Shown piece after piece: positions 32,690 to 40,904 of a DNA stretch of 64,000 bases; the first letter of the stretch is position 1; every line of letters starts with the position of its first letter. Source of the DNA: Modicisalibacter ilicicola DSM 19980 (lineage in GTDB: Bacteria; Pseudomonadota; Gammaproteobacteria; Pseudomonadales; Halomonadaceae); NCBI RefSeq assembly GCF_900128925.1, contig NZ_FQUJ01000016.1:17921-81920 (forward strand), written 5' to 3'. The position numbers and the translations under genes are program-made. Below the pieces are notes generated by a model, which saw nothing but the letters and a program-made list of their open reading frames with translations, made no database searches and was not told where the DNA came from.

Positions 32690-34513
32690 TCAGTCGAGCT
32701 CCTTCTGCTGTCGAGCCAGCCATTCCAGCGCGCCCCGTGTCGCAGCCCACTGATCGCGCATCAGCGCCCGATACTGCCAGGCTTCGGCCTTGGTTCCCGG
32801 TTCCGGCACCTCCAGGGCCAGGGGCACCGGACGCGGGTTGGGGGCGCACATCATGGCGATGGCGTGGCCATTGAGCTCGCGCACGGTGCGCAGCGAATTC
32901 CTGGCTTCCTCATGGCGCTGTAGCCGGTAGAGGGCCAGCACGCGCCCCATCAGAACGCCCAATAGCGGCTCTTCCCCTTCGGGATCGCGCTGGTCACTCA
33001 GGACCACGGCTTCCTCGTCGCGACCTTCGCGCAGCAGCTGATCGAGAACCAGCTCGCGCAGTCCCAGGCTATCCTGGTCGTCGAGCACCAGCAGACGCTC
33101 GGCCAGCTGGCGCGACCGCCGACGCGAGCCGCGCTCCATCCCCACGACCAGCGCCAGCCCTGTCCGTAGCAGCAGCGCGTTGTCCGCATCGTCCCAGGCG
33201 AAACGCCCCCCCGCCTCCTCGACCTGGGTGAGCCAGCGTTCGAAGCGAGCGGCGAGGGGTACGAAGAAGGTTTCCGCCATCCAGGGCAGGCTGCCGAAGC
33301 GGCTCGCCAGGGCGATGACCAGGGCCTGGACGACCTGGGGCGAATCGAGCCATTCGGGGTGAGCGCACAGCTCGTCGAGCCAATCCGCAGCGTGAGGCCA
33401 GGGATCGTCCTTGAAACCCAGGGCGGCATCCTCGTCGACCTCGATGACGAAGTGAGCCTGCCAAGCCGCATACAGCGTGTCTTCCCGAGCGCTGGTATGG
33501 TATTCGAGGTGGCCATCGACACCATGTTCGAGGCTCAGGCGAGGTGCACCGTCGAGTGTCTCGAGCAGGGCCTGAAGGTTGGTCAACGGGGTGGCCAGCG
33601 CTTCCTCGGAGTTGACCATCTGCTCGGCCAGGGTGGCCCCCGGGTTCTCTGCCAGGTCGGCAAGAAACTGCAGCTGTTCGGGATCGAGATCGCTGTGGCG
33701 GGCCAGGCGACGGAACCAGAAACGCGCTCGCTCGCTGGCTTCCTGGGGGTGACCTTCGTGAAGCAGGAGCATTGCTTCGATGTAGGCGAGCGTCGGGGAG
33801 TCCGGCAGCGTTTGCTGGGCACGCACGAAGGCTTCCCGGGCGCTGGCCAGGTCATCGCTGTCGAGATGCATCAGGCAGAGCCTTTCCAGGGCCACGCCAC
33901 GCAGGAAAAGCGGCCCGCGCTCGAGCACGCCGTCGAGCAGTGCCGCCTTCTTGCGGTGGAAGCCGCGCTCCTGGTAGAGATCGATCAGCAGTTCGAGGGC
34001 CGGTTCGGTCTGCTCGGGCAGCAGGCTCCAGTCGGAGACCCCGAAGAGTGCCTCGAGAATCTGCTGGGCGCGACCTTGCTGGCCACCCTCCGCAGCGATC
34101 AGACCGGCCTCGAGCAGCGCCTGGGCAGGCGCACGCCCGCTTGCCAGCGCCGCTTTCAACGTCGCGCCCTTCCATTCGCGCAGGGATAGCATCCACATCA
34201 GATGCTCGGGCACCGGGCCTGGGAGGGTGACGGCCCCGCAGCAGTCGCGGCTCTTGCGTCCCGAATCGCACCAGCAAGGCTCGTTGGGCTCGGGGCGCGC
34301 CAGGGGTTCGGTGTCGAAGTTCAGCCGTTCGAGTGGCGTCTGATTCCACAGCTCCGGCGCCAGGGCCTGGGCCAGCGCCAGATCGCCGGCCAGGCGCCGA
34401 ACGCCCTCGTCCCTGGCCCAGACCATCAGCGATGGGTAGTGCTCATCATCGCGAATGGCGATCAGCGCGCCGCCGGCATAGCTCAAGAGCTGTTCCACCC
34501 ACATCGCCAGCAT
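32690..34513 (-). CDS. SEC-C zinc-motif protein with TPR-like helical repeats
   Basis: 607 residues. A SEC-C motif, CWCDSGRKSRDCC at residues 80-92, should bind zinc as in the SecA tail. The rest is alpha-helical, with TPR-like stretches around 115-300 (AQALLEAGLIAAEGGQQGRAQQILEALFG; LDSDDLASAREAFVRAQQTLPDSPTLAYIEAMLLLHEGHPQEA). No catalytic motif is visible; a protein-interaction or scaffold role is likely, but the function is unknown. GGAGGTGCG directly before the ATG at 34513 decides the start over an ATG three codons later. Confidence 0.8.
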   Translation of the reverse strand: MLAMWVEQLLSYAGGALIAIRDDEHYPSLMVWARDEGVRRLAGDLALAQALAPELWNQTPLERLNFDTEPLARPEPNEPCWCDSGRKSRDCCGAVTLPGPVPEHLMWMLSLREWKGATLKAALASGRAPAQALLEAGLIAAEGGQQGRAQQILEALFGVSDWSLLPEQTEPALELLIDLYQERGFHRKKAALLDGVLERGPLFLRGVALERLCLMHLDSDDLASAREAFVRAQQTLPDSPTLAYIEAMLLLHEGHPQEASERARFWFRRLARHSDLDPEQLQFLADLAENPGATLAEQMVNSEEALATPLTNLQALLETLDGAPRLSLEHGVDGHLEYHTSAREDTLYAAWQAHFVIEVDEDAALGFKDDPWPHAADWLDELCAHPEWLDSPQVVQALVIALASRFGSLPWMAETFFVPLAARFERWLTQVEEAGGRFAWDDADNALLLRTGLALVVGMERGSRRRSRQLAERLLVLDDQDSLGLRELVLDQLLREGRDEEAVVLSDQRDPEGEEPLLGVLMGRVLALYRLQRHEEARNSLRTVRELNGHAIAMMCAPNPRPVPLALEVPEPGTKAEAWQYRALMRDQWAATRGALEWLARQQKELD

Positions 34514-34662
34514 CGCACCTCCGTTGTCGAAATGGCCATTCTAGCACGCGCGCTTTCCTGCTCACACGACGCGGCTCTGGCGAGGCACGATCGCGGGTGC
34601 TAGGGTAGCCCACCAGAGCGGGGCTTCTCGCCGTTACATCCCTATCGCCAAGGACCCAAGAC

Positions 34663-36573
34663 GTGCGACTGCCCTTTCGCCGCTCGGCCAGAACCACTAC
34701 CGAGACGCCCCAGATCCGTCTGGAACGAGAAGGCCGGGACGAGATTCGACGCATCACCTCGGCGGTGGAGAAGGTACCCTGGACGATCAGCCTCCTGCAG
34801 ATCCTCTGGACCGCCGGGCCGGTCACCCTGCTCGGTGCCTGGGGCGGCTTCCTGCTGGGCTATGGCAAGGCGCCCACCGCCGAGAACTACATCTTCTTCA
34901 TCTCCTACACGGTGATCACCGGGGCGGCGGGCATCATCGCCAATGTCGTGCACAACCTCGCCGGCGGACGCAAGGCGGAAAGGACCGCCGGCAAGATCGA
35001 ACGGGTCATCAAGAGCCTCCCGGATCTTCTGCTGGCGACCCGCAATCTGATCGTCGAAAGCCTGGAGGGAGATGCCCGGCGACGCGAAGCAGCGGCCATG
35101 CTGCTGCGCAAGCAGGACCTGTCGCCGGAAGGGGTGGAACTGGCAGCCATCGAGTTGCTCGACGATCGCGACAGCGCGCGTATCATCGCCCAGATCGATA
35201 TCTATCGACGGGTGGGACAGCATGCACGCATTCGCGACCTGATCGCGCTCTACCGGGAAACCATCGATCCTCAACTCAACGAACTCGCCGCTCTGATTCC
35301 CGAGGCGACGGCCTTGCTGCGTCAGCGCTTCGAGGGCCAGGCGCCGGACCTGCGCCGGGGAGTGGCCCGGGACGACAATTTCATCGAACGGGTACTGGCG
35401 GCCATCGAGCAGAACAATGAACTGCTGATGACCCTGCAGGACGTCGAGGAGATGCTGATTCTGGCCTTCGAGCTGATCAGCGGCCGCAAGATCCCCATGC
35501 TGACCTTCGAGTATCGTGGCCGCTGGCGTCTGGCCCAGGCCTTCGACAACCTCGAGAAGGCCCGTGCTCAGCATCGTATCGCCCAGGCCACCGGATTGTC
35601 GCGCCTCAAGGCCCTGACCGCCTATCTAGCCGAGCAGTCCGGCACCCTGGTCGAGGACGCCGCCGGGGGCCTGCGCGCCGAGATACTGCTGGAGCGTTCG
35701 CAGCAGGCGATGGACGCCCTGGCTGAGCAGATCCAGCATCTCGCCCAGGCAGTCAACGCTGGCCAGACGGAACGGCGCGCCTCCCTGCGCGCCAAGGCCG
35801 ATCTGCTCACCAATGCCCTGCGCCTCTATCGGACGGCGCTCAACGCCTACGAACAGGCGGGACGCAGCCACGCTCAGTTGCTCAAGGCTTCGCAGCACTG
35901 GGACGCCATCAGTGCCGATTTGGCCGACGGCGACACGCGCCTGCGACTGGGCCCGGGACGCCGGGGATTGCGCATCCGCGAACATGTCATCGCCCTGGAC
36001 GATGCTGCCAAGGCGCAGGTCTGCAAGCACCTCGACCGGCACATCAAGACCATACAGATCGATCACCAGCAGCTTCGCAACCCCCACTTCGTCGATCGCG
36101 AGCGTCTGCTGGCCACGGGGATAGACGCCTCCAGACGTCTGGCCATCGAGATCGCCCTGGCCCTGGAGCCTCATATCCAACTCTCACGACCCCAGGTGCA
36201 ACGCGCCATCAACGGCTCGAATGCCGCTGATTTCGGTCAGCTCGAACCCAATCTCTCGGCGGCGGCCAAGGCGGCGCTGGGTGCGGCGATGGTCCGGGAG
36301 ATCGATGTCGATCTCTCGCGCACCGCAGAATCCCTGGCGGTGGCACTGGTGCGTCATTACCGGGTCGAGCTCGACCCGGGAGCTCAGACGTTTCTCATCA
36401 ACCAGTACGGTGCCCGGGAAGCGACCCTCAACATGCTATCCAACTACCTCTCCAACACGTCCCGGGGCGATACCCGCAACGTGAGCTACCTGAGCCAGCG
36501 ACCGGCGGTGGTCAACGCACCCCATCGCGACTGGTATCGCGCACTGGTGCAGGCGCGCCGAGCCCTTCGATGA
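34663..36573 (+). CDS. Uncharacterised two-TM helical protein
   Basis: I do not recognise this family. The 636 residues start with a GTG. A basic N-terminus is followed by two TM helices (about 46-66 TLLGAWGGFLLGYG region, and about 75-97 ENYIFFISYTVITGAAGIIANVVH), then a long soluble part almost entirely alpha-helical. That part includes amphipathic, possibly coiled-coil, stretches (RAEILLERSQQAMDALAEQIQHLAQAV near 345-372) and a histidine-containing VCKHLDRHIKTIQIDHQQL segment near 450. No enzyme motif is visible. It is flanked by convergent and divergent genes and is therefore monocistronic; the 6-bp gap to the convergent ABC1 kinase leaves no room for a terminator. Confidence 0.8.
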   Translation: MRLPFRRSARTTTETPQIRLEREGRDEIRRITSAVEKVPWTISLLQILWTAGPVTLLGAWGGFLLGYGKAPTAENYIFFISYTVITGAAGIIANVVHNLAGGRKAERTAGKIERVIKSLPDLLLATRNLIVESLEGDARRREAAAMLLRKQDLSPEGVELAAIELLDDRDSARIIAQIDIYRRVGQHARIRDLIALYRETIDPQLNELAALIPEATALLRQRFEGQAPDLRRGVARDDNFIERVLAAIEQNNELLMTLQDVEEMLILAFELISGRKIPMLTFEYRGRWRLAQAFDNLEKARAQHRIAQATGLSRLKALTAYLAEQSGTLVEDAAGGLRAEILLERSQQAMDALAEQIQHLAQAVNAGQTERRASLRAKADLLTNALRLYRTALNAYEQAGRSHAQLLKASQHWDAISADLADGDTRLRLGPGRRGLRIREHVIALDDAAKAQVCKHLDRHIKTIQIDHQQLRNPHFVDRERLLATGIDASRRLAIEIALALEPHIQLSRPQVQRAINGSNAADFGQLEPNLSAAAKAALGAAMVREIDVDLSRTAESLAVALVRHYRVELDPGAQTFLINQYGAREATLNMLSNYLSNTSRGDTRNVSYLSQRPAVVNAPHRDWYRALVQARRALR

Positions 36574-36579
36574 GAAGCG

Positions 36580-37833
36580 TCAGGAACCGGCGCCACTCGC
36601 CCAGGCGATCAACGGCTGGCTACGGGAATGCATGTCGAGCCGCGCCTGGAGACGGACCAGATTCCAGTAGTGGCCATTCAGCGTGCGCGACAGCAGCAAG
36701 GTATCCGCCGGGGGCTGTAGGCGATCCATCGCCGCCCAGACCCGGGGGCTGAGCTCGCGCAGGCGTCGATGCACGCGAATGTCGCCGAAGTCCTGCACCC
36801 CCGGGGCGAACAGCGGGGCAATGGCTTGTGCCGATTCACGGTACAGCGCCAACGGCGCTCCCTCCCCCTGACGCCCCCCCATCTTGCGCAGCGCCCGATC
36901 CATGGCCATGGGGTCCTGGACCAGGGTCGCCTCCAGCAACTCGACCATCTGCACCAGACGTGCCTGGGGTACCGGGATCACCGCGCCCAGGTCGTAGAGA
37001 ACCAGCCGGCCTCGATCGTCCAGGGCGAAATTGCCGGCATGCGGATCGGCATGCAGCTCACCGTGAGTGAAAAGCTCGTCGGTCAGCCAGTCCGCCAGAT
37101 GTCCCGCCACCCGCTGGCGCAAGGCATCGTCCGCGCTCTCGAGATCGCGCAGGGGTGTCCCTGCCACGTACTGCATGGCGAGCACTCGTTCGCCGCTGAG
37201 CGAAAGCAGGGGTTGGGGAACAACCAGCCAATCGAGGTGGGCGTAACGCGAGCGATAGCGCGCCAGTGCCTCGGCTTCGGCACGGTAGTCGAGTTCGCCG
37301 CGCAGGCTCGCGGCAAGCTCCTCGAACAGTGCGTCGAGCCGGGCCTGGGGTACCTTGAACCAGCGCCCGAGCCTGAGGATTCTTCGCACCTGGGCGAGAT
37401 CGCTTTCCAGCACTTCGGCGAGCCCCGGGTACTGCACCTTGAGCACCACGGTCTCGCCATCGAGGGTGCGGGCTCGGTGCACCTGACCCATGGAGGCACT
37501 GGCAAACGGGGCCGTTTCGACATCGGTGAAAACCCGCTCCAGCTCGCCGTACTGGGCTTCCAAGCTCTCGCGAATGCGCGCCCAAGGCATGGGTTCCGCC
37601 TGGCGTTGCAGGCGAGCCAGCTCGTCGGCAAGATCCGCCGGCAGCAGATCGTCCCACTGGGAAACGATTTGAGCCAGTTTCATCGCCGGCCCCTTGAGTT
37701 CCGACAACCCCTCGAAAAGGGCTTCCCCCAGCGCACGCCAATCCGTCTTGCCGCCCAACCGGCTTCGCAGCATTGCACCACCGGTTCTTGCTCCAAGCCC
37801 CAATAGTCGCCGGGAACGTCCGCGTTCGCGCAT
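36580..37833 (-). CDS. ABC1/AarF-family atypical kinase
   Basis: A 417-residue ABC1 (ADCK/UbiB-like) protein. The family signature KxGQ helix appears as PAMKLAQIVSQWDDLLP near residue 49, with alanine where most members have glycine. The alanine-rich nucleotide loop is FASASMGQVHRA near 109, the catalytic lysine is in VVLKVQYPG near 128, ELDYRAEAE near 183, and the catalytic/metal loops HADPHAGNFAL near 262 and LVLYDLGAV near 278. Family members support ubiquinone biosynthesis or lipid homeostasis as ATPases. At 417 residues it lacks the C-terminal TM tail of UbiB, so it is the soluble ADCK type rather than UbiB itself. Confidence 0.86.
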   Translation of the reverse strand: MRERGRSRRLLGLGARTGGAMLRSRLGGKTDWRALGEALFEGLSELKGPAMKLAQIVSQWDDLLPADLADELARLQRQAEPMPWARIRESLEAQYGELERVFTDVETAPFASASMGQVHRARTLDGETVVLKVQYPGLAEVLESDLAQVRRILRLGRWFKVPQARLDALFEELAASLRGELDYRAEAEALARYRSRYAHLDWLVVPQPLLSLSGERVLAMQYVAGTPLRDLESADDALRQRVAGHLADWLTDELFTHGELHADPHAGNFALDDRGRLVLYDLGAVIPVPQARLVQMVELLEATLVQDPMAMDRALRKMGGRQGEGAPLALYRESAQAIAPLFAPGVQDFGDIRVHRRLRELSPRVWAAMDRLQPPADTLLLSRTLNGHYWNLVRLQARLDMHSRSQPLIAWASGAGS

Positions 37834-37932
37834 AATGATACAAGCCTTGTACGGTATTCATGCAATCGTACACCTGGAAAGCGCGTTTCGATACTGGAAG
37901 AATATCCATGTCTACTGCTTCGGGAATATGGC

Positions 37933-39906
37933 ATGCGCCTGATCATCGCCGAAAAGCCCAGTCTCGCGCGAGCCATCGCCGACGCCCTTCCCGGGGCGTC
38001 GAAACGTGGCGATGGGGCCATCCATGTCGGCGACACCATCGTCACCTGGTGCCTGGGTCACCTGCTCGAGCAGGCTGCCCCGGATACCTATGATCCCGCC
38101 TACAAGCAATGGCGCCTGGATCATCTGCCGATCGTGCCCGCGCGTTGGAAACTCGTGCCACGCAGCAATGCCCGGGGTCAGCTCAAGGTATTGCGGGGGC
38201 TGCTCAAGCAGGCCGACGAGGTCGTGCATGCCGGCGATCCGGATCGCGAGGGGCAGCTGCTGGTACAGGAGGTCATCGAATACCTCGGCTGGAAAGGTCC
38301 GGTATCGCGCCTTTTGATCAACGACCTCAACCGGCCGGCCGTGCGGCACGCCCTGACGCGGCTGGAGGACAATGCCACCTATCACAGCCTCTACCAGGCG
38401 GCCGAGACACGCTCCCGGGCGGATTGGCTGTACGGGATCAACCTGTCTCGGGCCTGGACGCTGACCGGACGCCAGGCGGGCCATGACGGCGTGTTCTCGG
38501 TGGGTCGCGTGCAGACCCCGGTGCTCGGGCTGGTGGTACGCCGCGATCAGGCAATCGCCCGATTCACGCCTCGCCCCTTTCATGTGCTGTGGGCGGATTT
38601 CAAGGTAGCCCAGGGGGTGGTACGCGGCTGGTGGCAGCCGGGCGACGTGCACCCTCTCGACGACCAGGGGCGGCTGCTCGATCCTCGACCCGCCCGGGAA
38701 CTGGCCGCGCGCTTGCCCGGGGCGGAAGGAACGCTGTCGCAGCTGGAATCCCGCGACAAGCGCCAGGTCGCACCGCTGCCCTATTCATTGTCGGCACTCC
38801 AGGTCGATGCCGCCAGACGCTATAAGCTCTCGGCCAAGACGGTGCTCGACACCTGCCAGTCACTCTACGAACGTCACCGCCTGATCACCTACCCACGCTC
38901 GGACTGCCGCTATCTGCCCGATGCCCACTGGCAAGCGGCACGCGAGACATTGGGGCGCGCCTGCGCCCAGGACCCGACACTGGCAGGGTGGCTTGCCGGC
39001 GCAGACTTCTCGCTGCGCTCCAAGGCCTGGAGCGACAAGCGCGTGGGCGCCCACCACGCGCTGGCCCCGACCGGGGCGACTGCCGACCTCTCCCGGCTCT
39101 CCACAACCGAGGCCAACGTCTTTCGCCTGATTGCCCGAAACGTGCTGGCGCAGTTCTATCCCGCCTTGCAGACCCGCGAAATCAAGGCAGAATTTAGCGT
39201 GCTGGACGAGCATTTTCGCGCCCAGGGCCAGGAAGTGCTCGTGCCCGGCTGGAAGCCGCTCTTCACGACGCGGGACGAGGCGCCTTTGCTGCCGCCACTG
39301 CAGGAAGGCGAGTCCGCGAAGGTAATCGACCAGGCGGTGGAAGACCGGGAAACCCGCCCGCCGGAGCCCTTCACCGATGCCAGCCTGATCAAGGCGATGA
39401 TGAATATCGCGCGCTACGTGGACGACCCCGCGGTCAAGCGCACCCTGCGCGATACCGATGGCCTGGGGACCGAAGCCACCCGGGCCGGCATTCTCGAAAC
39501 GCTGCTCGATCGCCGCTATCTGGTGCGCCAAGGTAGCGCGCTGCGCGCCACGCGCATCGGGCAAGCATTGATCGACGCACTGCCGGACGCCGCGACCCGC
39601 CCCGAGCGTACGGCGATATGGGAGCAACGCTTGCGCGCCATCGCCGAGGGCGATGATCAGGCAGCGCCGTTCATGACGAACCTGGTCGCCGACCTGCACA
39701 CATTACTGGCCGGCGCCGACGCGCAGCGCATGCGTCAGGCGCTGGGCGATGCCGACGGCTTCGAGCCTGCCCCCGCCGGGCGTGGACGCGGCAAGGCGTC
39801 ACGTCGGCGCAGCAGTTCGCCAGCAGGCGGGCGCGGCACGGAAAAGAGCGGTTCGGGAAAGAGGACCGCCCGCAGCAGACGGCCGCGCAGGACACAGGAC
39901 GCATGA
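37933..39906 (+). CDS. topB: DNA topoisomerase III
   Basis: A type IA topoisomerase that relaxes and decatenates DNA through a 5'-phosphotyrosine. The 657 residues start MRLIIAEKPSLARAIADALPG (Toprim domain, with the acidic triad DPDREGQLL near 98) and carry the active-site tyrosine in RLITYPRSDCRYLP, about residue 320. The C-terminal tail is short and basic (GRGKASRRRSSSPAG onward), lacks the zinc fingers of TopA, and fits TopB. Its stop overlaps the panE-like start by 4 bp. The gene is divergent from the ABC1 kinase gene across 99 bp. Confidence 0.92.
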   Translation: MRLIIAEKPSLARAIADALPGASKRGDGAIHVGDTIVTWCLGHLLEQAAPDTYDPAYKQWRLDHLPIVPARWKLVPRSNARGQLKVLRGLLKQADEVVHAGDPDREGQLLVQEVIEYLGWKGPVSRLLINDLNRPAVRHALTRLEDNATYHSLYQAAETRSRADWLYGINLSRAWTLTGRQAGHDGVFSVGRVQTPVLGLVVRRDQAIARFTPRPFHVLWADFKVAQGVVRGWWQPGDVHPLDDQGRLLDPRPARELAARLPGAEGTLSQLESRDKRQVAPLPYSLSALQVDAARRYKLSAKTVLDTCQSLYERHRLITYPRSDCRYLPDAHWQAARETLGRACAQDPTLAGWLAGADFSLRSKAWSDKRVGAHHALAPTGATADLSRLSTTEANVFRLIARNVLAQFYPALQTREIKAEFSVLDEHFRAQGQEVLVPGWKPLFTTRDEAPLLPPLQEGESAKVIDQAVEDRETRPPEPFTDASLIKAMMNIARYVDDPAVKRTLRDTDGLGTEATRAGILETLLDRRYLVRQGSALRATRIGQALIDALPDAATRPERTAIWEQRLRAIAEGDDQAAPFMTNLVADLHTLLAGADAQRMRQALGDADGFEPAPAGRGRGKASRRRSSSPAGGRGTEKSGSGKRTARSRRPRRTQDA

Positions 39907-40790
39907 CGGAAGCAGCACCTTGGCTGATCCTCGGCCCCGGCGCCCTGGGGCGCCTGCTGGCCTGTCGACTCGACAGCCGGATGAGGACGGTCCTGGTGGG
40001 GCGTCGCGCGAGCACGCGACCACTGCATCTGTGCACCCCCGAGGGCAAGATGATGCGCTGCGCCATACCGCGTGTCACCGCGAGCCAGGCGCCCCGCCAA
40101 CCGGCGGTGGTGCACCTCACCACCAAGGCCCATGCTGCCGAGCAGGCGCTTGCCTCGCTTGCCGCGCATATCGATCCCGCCACGCCCCTGGTGCTGTGGC
40201 AGAACGGCTTTCGGGTACAGGAACCGCTGACCCGGTGCTGGCAGGGTCAGGTGCTCTGCGCCACCACCACCGAGGGCGCCTATACCCAAGGCGAGGATGG
40301 CGTCGTGCATGCCGGCCATGGCCACACCTTCATCGGCCATCTCGACGGTCGCCACCGCGATCTCGCGACCCAGATCGCCACCGTGCTGAGCCGGGCCGGC
40401 CTGGCCGCCACCCCCTGTGACGATATCCGCCAACGTCTCTGGCACAAGCTCGCCGTCAACGCCGCCATCAACCCGCTGGTCGCGCGTTATCGTATCCGCA
40501 ACGGCCAGCTGCGCGACCGTCCTTTTCGAGGCATGGTCGCGGCCATTGTCGACGAGCTGACTTTGATCATGCAGGCAGAAGGCATTGCGCCACCCGAAGG
40601 TGGCTGGGAGGCAATGATCTGGAAAGTGATCGAAGCCACCGCCACCAACCGCGCCTCGATGCTCCAGGACGTGCTGGCCGACCGCCCCACCGAACGCGAC
40701 GCGATTCTCGGGCCGCTGCTCGAGGCGGCCGGGCGGCATGGCATTGCAGCGCCGCGACTGGATGCCTTGTGGGAAAATACTCCGGGCTGA
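39903..40790 (+). CDS. panE: 2-dehydropantoate 2-reductase (PanE-like)
   Basis: NADPH-dependent ketopantoate reductase of 295 residues, the pantothenate/CoA-pathway step making D-pantoate. The N-terminal Rossmann motif is WLILGPGALGRLLACRL (GxGxxG-type, residues 7-23), with QNGF near 101 and the C-terminal catalytic helix RQRLWHKLAVNAAINPLVARYRIRNG near 180, including the lysine expected to act as the acid. NRASMLQDVLADRPTERDAI near 240 matches the substrate-side SM..D..R.TE motif. Translation is probably coupled to topB through ATGA. Some genomes hold several PanE paralogs, so the symbol is by family. Confidence 0.87.
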   Translation: MTEAAPWLILGPGALGRLLACRLDSRMRTVLVGRRASTRPLHLCTPEGKMMRCAIPRVTASQAPRQPAVVHLTTKAHAAEQALASLAAHIDPATPLVLWQNGFRVQEPLTRCWQGQVLCATTTEGAYTQGEDGVVHAGHGHTFIGHLDGRHRDLATQIATVLSRAGLAATPCDDIRQRLWHKLAVNAAINPLVARYRIRNGQLRDRPFRGMVAAIVDELTLIMQAEGIAPPEGGWEAMIWKVIEATATNRASMLQDVLADRPTERDAILGPLLEAAGRHGIAAPRLDALWENTPG

Positions 40791-40824
40791 AAACCTGCCG
40801 GCAATAGTCAGGCTAGGCGGAAAC

Positions 40825-40870
40825 CGATGAGAACGCGGAGTTTACGTTAGTAAATGAGCGTTTCTCGTCG
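40825..40870. repeat. Long imperfect palindrome between panE and ppc
   Basis: CGATGAGAACGCGGAGTTTAC (40825-40845) and GTAAATGAGCGTTTCTCGTC (from 40851) are imperfectly complementary over about 20 bases around a short loop. It sits between the convergent panE and ppc stops and could serve as a bidirectional transcript-end hairpin. The core GGAGTTTAC...GTAAATGAGC resembles, from memory, a dispersed element also seen in Pseudomonas genomes. Confidence 0.55.
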
Positions 40871-40904
40871 ATTTTCAACAAAGTATTGCCGAGCGCAGCA
40901 AGCC

